Below are positions 7,596 through 16,544 of a stretch of 64,000 nucleotides of DNA, piece by piece. Each line of letters starts with the position of its first letter. The first letter of the stretch is position 1. Position numbers and translations under genes: made by a program. Origin of the DNA: an uncultured Rhodopila sp. GTDB taxonomy: Bacteria; Pseudomonadota; Alphaproteobacteria; Acetobacterales; Acetobacteraceae. The notes beneath the pieces are model-generated. The model did not search any database. It was given only the letters and a program-made list of their open reading frames with translations, and had not been told where the DNA came from. The DNA lies in assembly GCA_903851415.1 (NCBI GenBank), contig CAINOE010000147.1, positions 1 to 64,000 on the forward strand. The letters run 5' to 3'.

Positions 7596-8624
7596 CTATG
7601 GCAGCGGCTGATCCGCGGCGAGAAGCGCAACGGCAACGGCCGGCGCGCAGGCATCCGCCCAGTCAACCGCCTCCGCCCCGAACAGGCTGCCGAACTTCAC
7701 GCAGCGCCGCCCGAGCCGATCGGCAAGGCGATGAACGATGCTTACCCCGACGCCGGCGGCGATGACCGGCGCATCCGGCGGCAGCCCGGCCCCGGACAGC
7801 ACCAGCAGGGCGCCATCGTGCACCTGGCGCAATTGCAGCTCGGCGAACCATTCCGCCAGCCGCGTCCAGTCGGCATCCGAGGCGTCCACGGAGTCGCGGC
7901 CGATCATCCGGGCGAGACGGGCGCGGGAGGCTTCGATGGTCTTCGGCCCTCCGTCCGCCGTGTCCATCTGGTCGGATTTCTCCTCCAGCGTGCCGAGGAT
8001 GCGGTGCACGTCGGCGGCGGTGGCGAAATACTCGTTGGCAATCGCGGTCCAGCCGCCGGCGAACGGCGCGCGCGAGCCGAGCGCCATGACGTAACCGCGG
8101 GTCATGCCGGTGTAGACCAGCTCCCCGCACACCAGGCGGTCGCCGTCGGTGGTGGCGCGGGCATGGACGGCGCCGTTCAGCAGCGGAACGATGTCGGTGG
8201 TGGTCGAGCCGATATCGACCAACAGCCCGTCGCCGGAGCGCGCGGCCAGGGCGGCGCTGGCGTGCCAGTTGGCGGAGGCGATGTCCGCGGCCAGCGACGC
8301 CGCCTGCTCCGGCGCGACGAACCCGTGCCGCCCGGCGTAGAGGCGCAGCGTTCCCGCCGGCAATGCGCGCGCCAGGATTTCGGCGACCGCCGGCACGCCC
8401 TCTCGCCGGTTGGGAAACACATCAACCAGTTCGGCGGTCATCGTCGCGGCGTGCAGGTCAGCCGGACCGAACGCCACGCGCAGCGACTCCAGCACCGGTC
8501 CGAGCAAATGAGCGCCCTGCCAGAGCGGACAGGGCACCTGGCGGACCTCCTTGACGCGTCCGGCTTCGATGCGGGCGGCTTTGACGTGGGCGCCGCCAAT
8601 GTCCCATCCGATGATTTTTTGCAC
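7596..8624 (-). CDS. H4MPT-linked C1 transfer protein, MfnF-like (ASKHA fold)
   Basis: The 342-residue protein has two ASKHA phosphate-binding loops, IIGWDIGGAHVKAAR at the N terminus and LLVDIGSTTTDIVPL in the middle, like hydantoinase/acetate kinase folds. The archaeal relative MfnF couples the aminomethylfuran diphosphate to the tyramine part of methanofuran, so this gene, with mfnB and the MfnE-like gene, makes the furan branch nearly complete here. The start is GTG 8624; an ATG farther up would overlap the divergent HisA-like gene. It faces that gene across 46 bp. Confidence 0.82.
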   Translation of the reverse strand: MQKIIGWDIGGAHVKAARIEAGRVKEVRQVPCPLWQGAHLLGPVLESLRVAFGPADLHAATMTAELVDVFPNRREGVPAVAEILARALPAGTLRLYAGRHGFVAPEQAASLAADIASANWHASAALAARSGDGLLVDIGSTTTDIVPLLNGAVHARATTDGDRLVCGELVYTGMTRGYVMALGSRAPFAGGWTAIANEYFATAADVHRILGTLEEKSDQMDTADGGPKTIEASRARLARMIGRDSVDASDADWTRLAEWFAELQLRQVHDGALLVLSGAGLPPDAPVIAAGVGVSIVHRLADRLGRRCVKFGSLFGAEAVDWADACAPAVAVALLAADQPLP

Positions 8625-8670
8625 CGCGTTCTCCGTCCGGGTCACACTATACGGGGAAGGAGAGTCGCGC

Positions 8671-9357
8671 ATGGACGTCATACCGGTAATCGACATCAAG
8701 AACGGCGAGGTGGTGCATGCGCGGGGCGGGCGGCGGGATTCCTATCGCCCCATCCAAACGCCGCTGAGTGCCACCAGCGCGCCGGCGGACGTGGCGGCCG
8801 GTCTGCTGCGGCTGGCTCCGTTCCGTCAGCTTTACATCGCCGATCTGGATGCGATCGAGGGACGGGCGGCGAACGACGCGGCGATCGAGTCGATTGCGCG
8901 CGCGGCGCCGGATGTCGAACTGTGGATCGACGCCGGCATCGCCGAGGCCGGTGCTGCGCGCGCATGGCTGGACGGGTGCGCGCATTGCCTTGTTGTCGGC
9001 AGTGAATCTCAGCATGGAACTGAAACAATCCAATCTTTGCGTGAGGAGCGGCGGGTGCTGCTGTCCCTGGACTTTCGTGGCGACGCGTTCCAGGGGCCGC
9101 GCGGACTGCTGGATGACGCAGCGTTCTGGCCCGACCGCGTGATCGTCATGACCCTGGCGCGCGTCGGCGCGGCGGCCGGGCCCGACACCGATCGCGTGGC
9201 AGGCATCGCAGCGCGCGCGCAGGGGCGCACAGTCATCGGCGCGGGAGGCGTGCGCAATAAATCGGACCTCTCGGCGTTGCGACAGGCCGGTGCGTCAGCA
9301 ATTCTTATCGCGACGGCATTGCATACCCGCGCTTTGACTGCGGAGGATCTGCTCTGA
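8671..9357 (+). CDS. HisA/HisF-related TIM barrel protein of the H4MPT cluster
   Basis: The 228-residue barrel shows the HisA pattern: VIPVIDIKNGEVVHARGG at the start, IADLDAIEG near residue 60, LLSLDFRGDAF, and VIGAGGVRNKSDL near the end. True HisA acts in histidine synthesis, but H4MPT loci often hold a diverged copy of unknown function, and this one has no his neighbours. AGGAG lies a few bases before ATG 8671. It runs toward fae with a hairpin between them. Confidence 0.75.
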   Translation: MDVIPVIDIKNGEVVHARGGRRDSYRPIQTPLSATSAPADVAAGLLRLAPFRQLYIADLDAIEGRAANDAAIESIARAAPDVELWIDAGIAEAGAARAWLDGCAHCLVVGSESQHGTETIQSLREERRVLLSLDFRGDAFQGPRGLLDDAAFWPDRVIVMTLARVGAAAGPDTDRVAGIAARAQGRTVIGAGGVRNKSDLSALRQAGASAILIATALHTRALTAEDLL

Positions 9358-9376
9358 CCTGAGATTCCGGGCGATG

Positions 9377-9410
9377 CGCGGCAGTCCCCGGGTCTGCTGG
9401 GACTGCCGCG
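9377..9410. terminator. Bidirectional hairpin between the HisA-like gene and fae
   Basis: A perfect 12-bp stem (CGCGGCAGTCCC at 9377-9388 against 9399-9410) with a 10-base loop lies between two convergent genes. There is no T tract, so it may be a processing or Rho-linked end rather than a classical terminator. Confidence 0.6.
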
Positions 9411-9446
9411 CCGCTACGCTCGGGATGACATGGATTGACGTTCGGA

Positions 9447-9953
9447 TCAGGCCGCGAACGGATGGGTTGCGGTCTTGTAGTGAGCCTGCACCTGCGCGGA
9501 CGTTGGCTCGCCGGCGACGGCACGGGCGATCGCTTCCTTCGTCGCCTTGTAGTTGTATTCCTGGATCTTCTTGTCGTCGGTGGCATCCCAGTGGATGAAC
9601 ACGCCGACGGAGATGAACAGGTCGTCGGCCTCATCGGCGGGAATTACCCCCTCGGCAACGCTGTCGGCCACGGCGAGGGACACCCCATGTTGCGCCGGAC
9701 CGAACATCTGGACGGCCTGCTTGGCGTCCTTGATCGTCACCTTGTTGAACAGGATTGTATTCGGCTTGGCCAGCAGGTTCGGCGCCACCACCGCAAGCAG
9801 CGTAGTGAATCCGTCCTTGTTATTGGTCAGGGCGTGGGTGAAAGCGGATTCCGCTGCACTGCCGCGCGGCCCGATGATGAGATCGATATGCGCAACCTCG
9901 TTACCTTCGCCGACGAGAGATTCGCCAACGAGTACCTTCGTGATTTTTGCCAT
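9447..9953 (-). CDS. fae: Formaldehyde-activating enzyme Fae
   Basis: Fae joins formaldehyde to H4MPT to give methylene-H4MPT, the entry step of the pathway. The 168-residue protein opens [20 protein letters not shown] and has the catalytic His at residue 22 ([12 protein letters not shown]). ATG 9953 has AGGAAA a few bases before it; the frame is open farther up without Fae similarity. It lies 95 bp after the CitG-like gene in the mtdB-to-fae gene row on this strand. Confidence 0.97.
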   Translation of the reverse strand: MAKITKVLVGESLVGEGNEVAHIDLIIGPRGSAAESAFTHALTNNKDGFTTLLAVVAPNLLAKPNTILFNKVTIKDAKQAVQMFGPAQHGVSLAVADSVAEGVIPADEADDLFISVGVFIHWDATDDKKIQEYNYKATKEAIARAVAGEPTSAQVQAHYKTATHPFAA

Positions 9954-10048
9954 AACGTTTTCCTCTACAGGGATTTTTGGAAGAATCGGACGCCAGTCCT
10001 GCTTATGGGCCGCAGGTAGGAGAAGGCCGATCTCCGGGCGCACTGAAT

Positions 10049-11041
10049 TTAACCATCAACGATCGTGGAGTGCAAGCCCAGACGCCAGGCGAAAGCGGTG
10101 GCGACGGTCAGGTCCGCGCTGGTGCCGGGATTGATGCCGGCTGATTTCAGTTGCGTGTCCCATGCCAGCAGCTTTGGCAGCGGATCGGCGAGTCCGGCGA
10201 TGTCCGCCGCGACGCGCGCAGCCTCGCGCTGGAGTTCAACCGCGACGGCGGGGCCATGCTTGCGGGCGACATGGCTGTCGGGAAAGGCGGACAGAAATGC
10301 CAGGTAGACGGCCAGAGACGCCCCCGGACCATCGGCGTGGGCGGCGCGGGCGGCATCGTAGGCCGTCACGCCGAGGCCGATTATGTCGGCGAACCCGTTG
10401 CTCCATTGCCGCGCGATGCTGTCGCGCCCGGCTGCTTCGGCCATCGCTTCGGGCAGCGTGACGGCAGCCGATCGGCGCACATCGTGGCGTTCGGCCGAGC
10501 CGAGTCCGGCGGGGTTGGCCAGGCGGATGGCGGCGAACACCGCATCGGCATCGGCGATATCGGAGGCGCCGATGAGGGCGTGAATCGCCGCGGCGTGGGC
10601 TGGCCTTGGCGCCGTTGCCTCATTGCCATGGCCCGGCTCGCCCTCCCCGTCATGGCCCGGCTTGTCCGGGCCAACTCTTCCAGCACCTGCGGCGATAGGT
10701 GGCCCGGACAAGCCGGGCCATGACGAAGCGGGAGAACGCCGTGCTCCGCGCACCCGCCTACCCGCATGCCGCTCCGCCGCCATCGCCAGCGGGGCGCACA
10801 GGAGCAGAATCCCCAAATTGGTGTTCTGGCCGACCGCCTGCCGGGTGGCCGTTGCGGCGTCCAGAATGCGGCGGCCCAGCGGCGCGCCGGGACGGCAGAG
10901 CAGCGGCGCCGACACCTCCGCGCTGCGGGCGAAATCCTCCACCGTCATGCGATGGCCGGGCGCGTGGATATGCACGTTCCCGGGCTTGGGCGCGGCCAGT
11001 TCCTCCAGGCAAGCTTCGAGGAACGCCGCCGCGATCGTCAC
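10049..11041 (-). CDS. CitG-like (triphosphoribosyl-dephospho-CoA synthase family) protein of the H4MPT cluster
   Basis: The 330-residue protein has the CitG/MdcB start ([20 protein letters not shown]) and the later [14 protein letters not shown] and [15 protein letters not shown] stretches. Methylotroph H4MPT clusters carry this gene next to mch and fae (Orf7-like, from memory), likely for a phosphoribosyl-type transfer in cofactor synthesis. Residues about 103-145 are not family sequence: they are coded by a palindromic repeat (10649-10724) and its flanks, inserted in frame. ATG 11041 overlaps the stop of the ATP-grasp gene by 4 bp. Confidence 0.8.
   Translation of the reverse strand: MTIAAAFLEACLEELAAPKPGNVHIHAPGHRMTVEDFARSAEVSAPLLCRPGAPLGRRILDAATATRQAVGQNTNLGILLLCAPLAMAAERHAGRRVRGARRSPASSWPGLSGPPIAAGAGRVGPDKPGHDGEGEPGHGNEATAPRPAHAAAIHALIGASDIADADAVFAAIRLANPAGLGSAERHDVRRSAAVTLPEAMAEAAGRDSIARQWSNGFADIIGLGVTAYDAARAAHADGPGASLAVYLAFLSAFPDSHVARKHGPAVAVELQREAARVAADIAGLADPLPKLLAWDTQLKSAGINPGTSADLTVATAFAWRLGLHSTIVDG
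10649..10724. repeat. Dispersed palindromic repeat, copy 3, inside the CitG-like gene
   Basis: Two perfect 25-bp arms (10649-10673 and 10700-10724, GTCATGGCCCGGCTTGTCCG at the outer end) flank a 26-base centre. The repeat lies in the coding frame and adds the peptide SWPGLSGPP...GPDKPGHDG, also found in FhcB. Confidence 0.95.
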
Positions 11042-11916
11042 CGCAGCGCGGCCAGCAACGCCGTGGCCAGCCGATCGGCTATTGAGATCGGGACGACGGT
11101 CTGCAGGCCCTTCCAGCCGGGCATCGAGTTGACCTCCAGCACCACCGGCCGCCCGTCGCGACCGAGCAGCAGGTCCACCCCGGCATAGGCCGCGCCGACA
11201 CAGGCGGCGGCGCGCACAGCCAGCTCGACCAGAGCCGCCTCCGGCGCAAACGGCAGCGGTTCGGCGCCCTGATGCACGTTGGTCACCCAGCCGTCAGCCT
11301 GCCGTGTCATCGACCCCACGACCTCCCCGGCGCAGACGAACAGCCGGTGGTCGCGGAAGCTCCGCGTGCCCGTCGGCAAATAGCGCTGCAAATAGTAGAT
11401 CCCGCCGATATCCTCCGGCGGCGGCAGGTCATCCGCCGCGGCGATCAGCCGCAGCCCCCTGCCCTGCGAGCCGAACAGCGGCTTCAGCACCAGCGGCCCC
11501 GCCGCACATTCTCGCTGCGCGATCACCAAAGCGGCATCGCGGCCCTCGACCGTCCATGTCGGCGGCGTCGGGATGCCGGCGCGGGCGAGTAAGAAACTTG
11601 TCATCGACTTGTCAACGCAGCGCTCGATCGCGCGCGCATCGTTCCATACCGGAACGCCCAGCTCGCGCAGCGCATGCAAAACCCCGAGGCGGCGCGTCAC
11701 CTCCTCGAAGCTGCCGCCGGAGATCGAGCGGACCAGCACCGCGTCGGGCAAACCGAACCCGAACCCGGGCAGCACGACGCCGAACGGATGCGCGGTATCG
11801 AACACCGCATCCGCCAGCCGGAACGCCACGGCATCCACGTCGCGTTCGGCGAACGCTTGCAGCAGCGCGCGCGCATGCCAGTCGCGGTCGTCGATCGCCA
11901 GCGCAATGCGCAGCAT
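11038..11916 (-). CDS. RimK-type ATP-grasp ligase of H4MPT biosynthesis
   Basis: The 292-residue protein is an ATP-grasp ligase of RimK type: CVDKSMTSFLLARAGIPTP, GPLVLKPLFGSQGRGLRLI (ATP-binding lysine) and PVVLEVNSMPGWKGLQ (metal ligands). The archaeal relative MptN adds glutamate to tetrahydrosarcinapterin; here it likely adds an amino acid to the H4MPT or methylofuran precursor (Orf5-like in methylotrophs, from memory). ATG 11916 shares a base with the mch stop, and its own stop overlaps the next start. Confidence 0.85.
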   Translation of the reverse strand: MLRIALAIDDRDWHARALLQAFAERDVDAVAFRLADAVFDTAHPFGVVLPGFGFGLPDAVLVRSISGGSFEEVTRRLGVLHALRELGVPVWNDARAIERCVDKSMTSFLLARAGIPTPPTWTVEGRDAALVIAQRECAAGPLVLKPLFGSQGRGLRLIAAADDLPPPEDIGGIYYLQRYLPTGTRSFRDHRLFVCAGEVVGSMTRQADGWVTNVHQGAEPLPFAPEAALVELAVRAAACVGAAYAGVDLLLGRDGRPVVLEVNSMPGWKGLQTVVPISIADRLATALLAALR

Positions 11917-12884
11917 CAGGCCGGGCTGCCGAACGAGGCATCCAGCAGCGCGGCATCCACCGCTCCCGCATGGAAGCTTTCGCCGCTGTCGATCGCGGTG
12001 ACGATCACCTCGGCCGGGCTGAACAGCGCCGGGTCGATGGCGTAGAAATCGCCGTTCACCGCTTTGAACGTTTCCGCGAAGGGCCGCCCGTAGTCGCGCG
12101 ATTTTGACGCCGGCATCGCCTGCGCCAGGTCGCGCGCCTGAGACGCCGCTCCGGTAACGAACAAGTGAACCCGGCCGCCGAAGATGATCGCGTCGTTGGT
12201 GCGTCCCATGGCGGTGATGAAATCCGGATGCGGCGGCGGCAGCGGTGCGGCGCCGAGGCCGTCGACGATGTCCGCCAGCGGGAAATGCAGCTCGTGCGCC
12301 TTGTGCAGCGCCACCTCCAGCACGCGCGCCACGACCTGCACGCTGCCGGCCAGGCTTTGCGTCGGCGCATACAGAATCGTCAGGTCCGCCGGGGCGACGC
12401 CGCAGGCTTCGGCGATCGAGACCACCAGCTTGGCGGGCGGCGGCGCGCCGCTTTCCAGCACCAGCACCGCCTGCTGCGCGGCCTCCTGATAGCCGAGTTC
12501 CTCGAACAGCTTTTCGGTCCGCGCCAGCGCCCGGGCGGGGCCGGAACCAAGCGCGAAAAACGACTCGTGCGCGAGACTCCAGCCGGCATACTGGCTGGCG
12601 AGGCAGGCGGTGACCGGATTGGAACTCGCCACCGAGATGGTCCACGGCCAGCGCGGCAGCGAGGGATCGCTTGCGAGGCGCACCTCGCCCAGGCCGCCCA
12701 GGCAGATCGCACCGAGGCGCAGGCCGGCGGCAATGCCGCCCCGGTGCGCGGCGCCGGCGTCGATCAGGCGTTCGCCCGCCTCCCCGCGGGAGACGCCGGC
12801 GCGCAACGCCGCGGCGTCGGCGCACAGGGATTCAACGAGGGCATGCGCGCGGCCGTTCAGGCCGAGATCGATGAGTGAGGTCAT
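11916..12884 (-). CDS. mch: Methenyl-H4MPT cyclohydrolase
   Basis: Mch turns methenyl-H4MPT into 5-formyl-H4MPT, the third step of formaldehyde oxidation. The 322-residue length is normal for the family and family stretches are clear: [39 protein letters not shown] and [17 protein letters not shown] 12884 overlaps the stop of the preceding ATP-grasp gene by 4 bp, and the next ATP-grasp gene overlaps its own stop, so translation is coupled. Confidence 0.97.
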   Translation of the reverse strand: MTSLIDLGLNGRAHALVESLCADAAALRAGVSRGEAGERLIDAGAAHRGGIAAGLRLGAICLGGLGEVRLASDPSLPRWPWTISVASSNPVTACLASQYAGWSLAHESFFALGSGPARALARTEKLFEELGYQEAAQQAVLVLESGAPPPAKLVVSIAEACGVAPADLTILYAPTQSLAGSVQVVARVLEVALHKAHELHFPLADIVDGLGAAPLPPPHPDFITAMGRTNDAIIFGGRVHLFVTGAASQARDLAQAMPASKSRDYGRPFAETFKAVNGDFYAIDPALFSPAEVIVTAIDSGESFHAGAVDAALLDASFGSPA

Positions 12885-14005
12885 GTGGCACCTTCTGCGT
12901 GAGCCAGGATTTCCGCCGCCCGCAGGCGCACGAGACGTTCCGCCGCCGCCGCGCCGGGCGCTTCCGCCAGCACCGTGCACAGCGGCGCCCCCTTCGGCAC
13001 CACGCTCCCCGGCGCCTGCCGATCGGCGGTCCAGAGGGGCCAGGGGAAGATGGGAGGGAGGATGATATTGGCGGGCGCATAGACGAACGCGGCGGCGGCG
13101 GCCTGCGGCCAGACGGGCAGCGCATCCGGCAGCACGCCGTCGCAGGCCTCGAGGTGCATGCGGAACAGCGCGCCCTGCGTGTCGGCGAAAATATCCAGCG
13201 TGGCGCCGGGGCGGGGGTTCACCTCCAGCACGTCGAAGCCGTCCTCGCGCACCAGGAAGTCGGCGCTGTTCAACCCGCGGAGGCCGGTATGCGACACCAG
13301 CCGGGCGACCGCGCCGGAGATGTCCGCGGCGCGGGCGGCTGACAGCGGCGCCGGACGCGACGACCCGCCATAGCGGAATGTTCGGCCGGGCGCCGGGTCA
13401 GCCCATTGCCGGCTCAGGCCGAGCACGCGGCAGCGTCCTCCTGACGCGAGAAAGGCTGCCGAGATCTGCTCCCCCGCGACTCGGCGCTGGAAATAGCGCC
13501 CGCGCCGGGCGGTGCCGCGGCGGGTCGAAACGGCGACATGCACGCCGCCGGAGCCGCCGATGCGCTTGCGCAGCCAGATGCCCTCCGGCGGCTGGTCCCG
13601 CCGGACCTCCGGGTGCGGCACGCCGGCCAGGGCGCAGGTTTCGGCGAAGCGGAACGGGTCCTTCATGGCGGTGACGATATCGGCCGGATTGCCGAGCAGG
13701 CCGTGCCGAGCGGCGATCGATCGCAGCAGGCGCGGGCGATCCTCGAAGCCGCTGCCGGCGACGACGCCGATGACGCGGCGGCCCGCTGCGAGGCGGTCAA
13801 GCGCCGCCAGCAGGGCGCCCTTGGCGAAGCCATGCACCAGGCTGCCGGGGACGGTCTCGCTGGCTTCGGCGAGGTCCCGCGTGTCGAGATCGCCGAACAT
13901 ATCGGCCACCAGAGGGTGGTAGCCGCCGCGCCGCGCGCAGGCCGCCAACGCCCGGCCGGACAGGGCCGCGATCAGGACCGCGGGGGCGTCAGGTGCCGGG
14001 GTCAT
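12881..14005 (-). CDS. ATP-grasp protein of the H4MPT/methylofuran cluster
   Basis: The 374-residue protein has an ATP-grasp core ([17 protein letters not shown] for nucleotide, [19 protein letters not shown] for metal). It differs from the RimK-type ligase and resembles the Orf17 group of methylotrophs (recalled, not searched) and the archaeal tyramine-glutamate ligase MfnD. It may add glutamate residues in methylofuran, whose methylotroph form has a long polyglutamate tail. ATG 14005 is preceded by a possible TTG at 14011; no clear ribosome site is seen. Confidence 0.75.
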   Translation of the reverse strand: MTPAPDAPAVLIAALSGRALAACARRGGYHPLVADMFGDLDTRDLAEASETVPGSLVHGFAKGALLAALDRLAAGRRVIGVVAGSGFEDRPRLLRSIAARHGLLGNPADIVTAMKDPFRFAETCALAGVPHPEVRRDQPPEGIWLRKRIGGSGGVHVAVSTRRGTARRGRYFQRRVAGEQISAAFLASGGRCRVLGLSRQWADPAPGRTFRYGGSSRPAPLSAARAADISGAVARLVSHTGLRGLNSADFLVREDGFDVLEVNPRPGATLDIFADTQGALFRMHLEACDGVLPDALPVWPQAAAAAFVYAPANIILPPIFPWPLWTADRQAPGSVVPKGAPLCTVLAEAPGAAAAERLVRLRAAEILAHAEGAT

Positions 14006-14062
14006 GAGCAAAAGACGCCGGGGACCCGTACCCTCCGATCGTCATGGACCGATACTCTGAAC

Positions 14063-14138
14063 GTCATGGCCCGGCTTGTCCCGGCCACCTGTCGCGGCAC
14101 CTGATGGCCCGGGTGGCCCGGACAAGCCGGGCCATGAC
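14063..14138. repeat. Dispersed palindromic repeat, copy 4
   Basis: Arms beginning GTCATGGCCCGGCTTGTCC at 14063 and ending GGACAAGCCGGGCCATGAC at 14138. It lies in the 154-bp gap between mtdB and the ATP-grasp gene of the same strand. Confidence 0.93.
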
Positions 14139-14159
14139 ATTGGGGGAGAATGCCCCCTG

Positions 14160-15056
14160 TCATTTCGACAGTTCGCGCGCCAGCACAAAAGCCTCGCGGA
14201 AATCCAAAGTCAGCGGCTCGCTGCTTTCTATCATCCGCCGGAACAGGCCGAATTCCGTCTGGTATTTCGTCTGCCCGATGGCCAGCGCGCCAATCCCGGC
14301 CGGGCCGCCCTCGCCAATACTTGCCCCGTCCGAGAAGAGATCCAGCCCCGCAACGCCAAGCGGCGGCACGGCGTTCACATCAGCCACAGCCAGCAGACCC
14401 CGGGATGCCTTCAGCAGATCCGCATCGATAATCTGCACCCCCGCCTTGCCGGCGCACAGCGCAACATCGGCGCCGTGAAGCAGGGCCGCCTTCAATTCCC
14501 CGGTGCTGCCGTCCGCGGCCCCCATGTGGACACCGAACCTGACTTTGGCCTCATCGGCCGCCTCCCGCACCCGCTGAGCGCCGTCATGGCCGACAAGCGT
14601 GACATGGGCGCCTTCCAGCGCGCTGATCACCGCCGAGGCAAATCCCACCACGCCGGTCCCACCGAACACCACGATCCGAGTGCCGGCCAGCGCGCGGTTG
14701 TGCAACACCCGCAACGTCCGCTCCAGCCGCGCCACCATCGCCGCCGCCGTGGTGAACGAGCCCGCCGGATCGGCGAACAGCGAAATGACGAACGGCGGCA
14801 CCATCGCCTGTTTGGCGCGTTCCAGCATGTCCAGCGCGGCGACCGCGTTCTTGCCGCCGATGAAAACGCAGGTCTTCGCGCCATCGTTCGGAGGCCGCGA
14901 AAAAATCGCATCCTGCACCAGATCGGCGACCTCATGCAGCGTAACGTTCGTATAGGGAATGACCGCATCGTAGCCCGCGTCCAGCGCCATGTTCAGGTCG
15001 AACGGACTGGCGTGCGGCAACGGACTCAACAGATGCAAAATTCTTTTTTCAGCCAC
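14160..15056 (-). CDS. mtdB: NAD(P)-dependent methylene-H4MPT dehydrogenase MtdB
   Basis: MtdB oxidises methylene-H4MPT to methenyl-H4MPT with NAD or NADP. The 298-residue protein opens KRILHLLSPLPHASPFDLNMA and has the dinucleotide loop IVVFGGTGVVGFAS near residue 130. FDLNMALDAGYDAVIPY matches the MtdA/MtdB substrate end. It heads the gene row mtdB, ATP-grasp, mch, ATP-grasp, citG-like, fae, all on the minus strand. Confidence 0.95.
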   Translation of the reverse strand: MAEKRILHLLSPLPHASPFDLNMALDAGYDAVIPYTNVTLHEVADLVQDAIFSRPPNDGAKTCVFIGGKNAVAALDMLERAKQAMVPPFVISLFADPAGSFTTAAAMVARLERTLRVLHNRALAGTRIVVFGGTGVVGFASAVISALEGAHVTLVGHDGAQRVREAADEAKVRFGVHMGAADGSTGELKAALLHGADVALCAGKAGVQIIDADLLKASRGLLAVADVNAVPPLGVAGLDLFSDGASIGEGGPAGIGALAIGQTKYQTEFGLFRRMIESSEPLTLDFREAFVLARELSK

Positions 15057-15092
15057 GAGCGTTTCCTTTTCTTGGGTGCCTTGGCCAACAGG

Positions 15093-16118
15093 TCAGGCCA
15101 CGGTCACCGTTGCCCCCTGATTCAACACCCTGCAGACCAGCAAGTCCAGTCGTTTCGTCATGCCTCTCTGTTGCAGGTTCAAGGCAAGCCGGTTGGCTTC
15201 AGGCTCGTTGGCGGCAAAGGCGAATCCGGTCGGACCCCAGGAACTCTGGCCGATGCCGGTCGCCCCCGCCTCCGCCAGCACCCGCATCGCGTCGCCGACG
15301 AGCGGACTGGTGAAACGGCCTCCCTGGCTGGGAGCAAAATAATCGCCGGCATGGTTCTGGATCGCGGTAATTGCGGACCCGAAGCCGGCGAGATCCTGTT
15401 CGGCCAGCGCAGGCAGTGCCTGCATCAGCACAAGGCGGCAGATGGCGCCCGAAACCGCCGGATCCATCGGCCCGAGGGCGTCGAACGCGCTGCGCTCCTG
15501 CGGGCCCGAAAATCCGGCGCGGCCGGGGTCGAGGACCAGCAGGACCCGCCACGCTTCCGGCACCTCCAGGCGCGCCAGCAACGGCGGCGGTTCGGCGCGC
15601 TTTCCCCGGCCGCCATCGACGACAAGCCCGCCGCGTGTGAACAGGCCGATGCCGATGCCCGACCGCGCGCCGCGCTCCAGGCATTGCGCATCGCCCCGCG
15701 GATCGTAGGGAAGGCCCTCCAGCCGGCGCAGCGCGGCCGCGACGGCGAGCGCCAGTTGCGTGCCGGAACCGAGGCCGGCATGCGATGGCATCGCCTGCCC
15801 GATCTCGATGGCGTAATGTCCCGGCAGGCCGAGATGCCCCCGCATCGCCGCCAGATAGTGCGCTGCGCGGTCCTTTTCCGGACCCGAAACCCGATTTTCC
15901 TCCGCATGTCGTGCCGTCAGCCGCGTCGCCGGTTGATCAAGCGACAGGCCGAAGCTGCCGAAGCGGCGGCCGGCGCCGCCCTCGAGATCGAAGAAGCCAA
16001 GATGCAGGCGGGCCGTGCAGCATACCGTTACGGTAGCGTCGAAAGCGGCATTGTCGCGATTGATGACCGATCCTCCCTGCGTTTTGGCTATTGCCTTGCA
16101 TTGAAGTATATGTTCCAC
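15093..16118 (-). CDS. mptG: Beta-ribofuranosylaminobenzene 5'-phosphate synthase
   Basis: This GHMP-family enzyme makes the first committed H4MPT intermediate from PRPP and 4-hydroxybenzoate or 4-aminobenzoate. ARLHLGFFDLEGGAGRRFGS marks the start of the family and PSHAGLGSGTQLALAVA is the GHMP loop. The start is unclear: the nearest in-frame standard codon is GTG 16118 (341 residues), with no ribosome site, whereas a strong GGGAGGA at 16070-16076 lies just before an in-frame ATC at 16064 that would give the more usual 323 residues. The first 18 residues given here may not be translated. Confidence 0.88.
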   Translation of the reverse strand: MEHILQCKAIAKTQGGSVINRDNAAFDATVTVCCTARLHLGFFDLEGGAGRRFGSFGLSLDQPATRLTARHAEENRVSGPEKDRAAHYLAAMRGHLGLPGHYAIEIGQAMPSHAGLGSGTQLALAVAAALRRLEGLPYDPRGDAQCLERGARSGIGIGLFTRGGLVVDGGRGKRAEPPPLLARLEVPEAWRVLLVLDPGRAGFSGPQERSAFDALGPMDPAVSGAICRLVLMQALPALAEQDLAGFGSAITAIQNHAGDYFAPSQGGRFTSPLVGDAMRVLAEAGATGIGQSSWGPTGFAFAANEPEANRLALNLQQRGMTKRLDLLVCRVLNQGATVTVA

Positions 16119-16163
16119 ATTATGATGATTGCTGGCAATGACCAGGTCGGAGGAAACAGTCGC

Positions 16164-16544
16164 ATGACGGCGGAAAAGCCTGAACGCGTTTACAATGATG
16201 CCGAAACCGAAGCCTGGCTGGCGGCCAATCTGCCGCGCTGGACGCTGGAGGACGGCTGGATCAGGCGGAAATATCGCACCAGCGGCTGGAAGAGCACGCT
16301 GATGGTGGTCAACACAATCGGCCATCTCGCCGAGGCCGCGTGGCATCATCCCGACATCACCCTGTCCTACGCCTGGCTCGAGGTGCGCCTGAGCACCCAT
16401 TCCGCGAAAGGAATCACCGGCAAGGATTTCGCCCTCGCCCGCAAGATCGAGGACGTCGTGCAGTGGCAGCCGGGCCTGGAGGGCGGCGATCTGGAAGGAA
16501 CGCCGCGCGACGACCAGCGTTTTGCTTACATTAAATATGACTGA
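16164..16544 (+). CDS. Pterin-4a-carbinolamine dehydratase-like protein
   Basis: The 126-residue protein has the PCD fold marks: WTLEDGWIRRKYRTSGWKST, AEAAWHHPDITLSYAWLEVRL and THSAKGITGKDFALARKI. The HHP motif holds the catalytic histidines. No aromatic hydroxylase gene is near; placed between mptG and fhcB it is more likely part of pterin chemistry in the C1 pathway. GGAGGA lies 7-12 bases before ATG 16164. A very long open frame upstream is an artefact of GC-rich antisense sequence. The next gene overlaps its end by 8 bp. Confidence 0.85.
   Translation: MTAEKPERVYNDAETEAWLAANLPRWTLEDGWIRRKYRTSGWKSTLMVVNTIGHLAEAAWHHPDITLSYAWLEVRLSTHSAKGITGKDFALARKIEDVVQWQPGLEGGDLEGTPRDDQRFAYIKYD

Noticed and set aside
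9361-9446. Hairpin at 9377 as a seventh copy of the palindromic repeat family
   Set aside because: Its arms (CGCGGCAGTCCC) do not match the GTCATGGCCCGG arms of the family.
14076-16163. Long plus-strand frame running into the PCD-like gene
   Set aside because: The part before 16164 is antisense to mtdB and mptG and has no protein-like features; only the end from 16164 is a gene.
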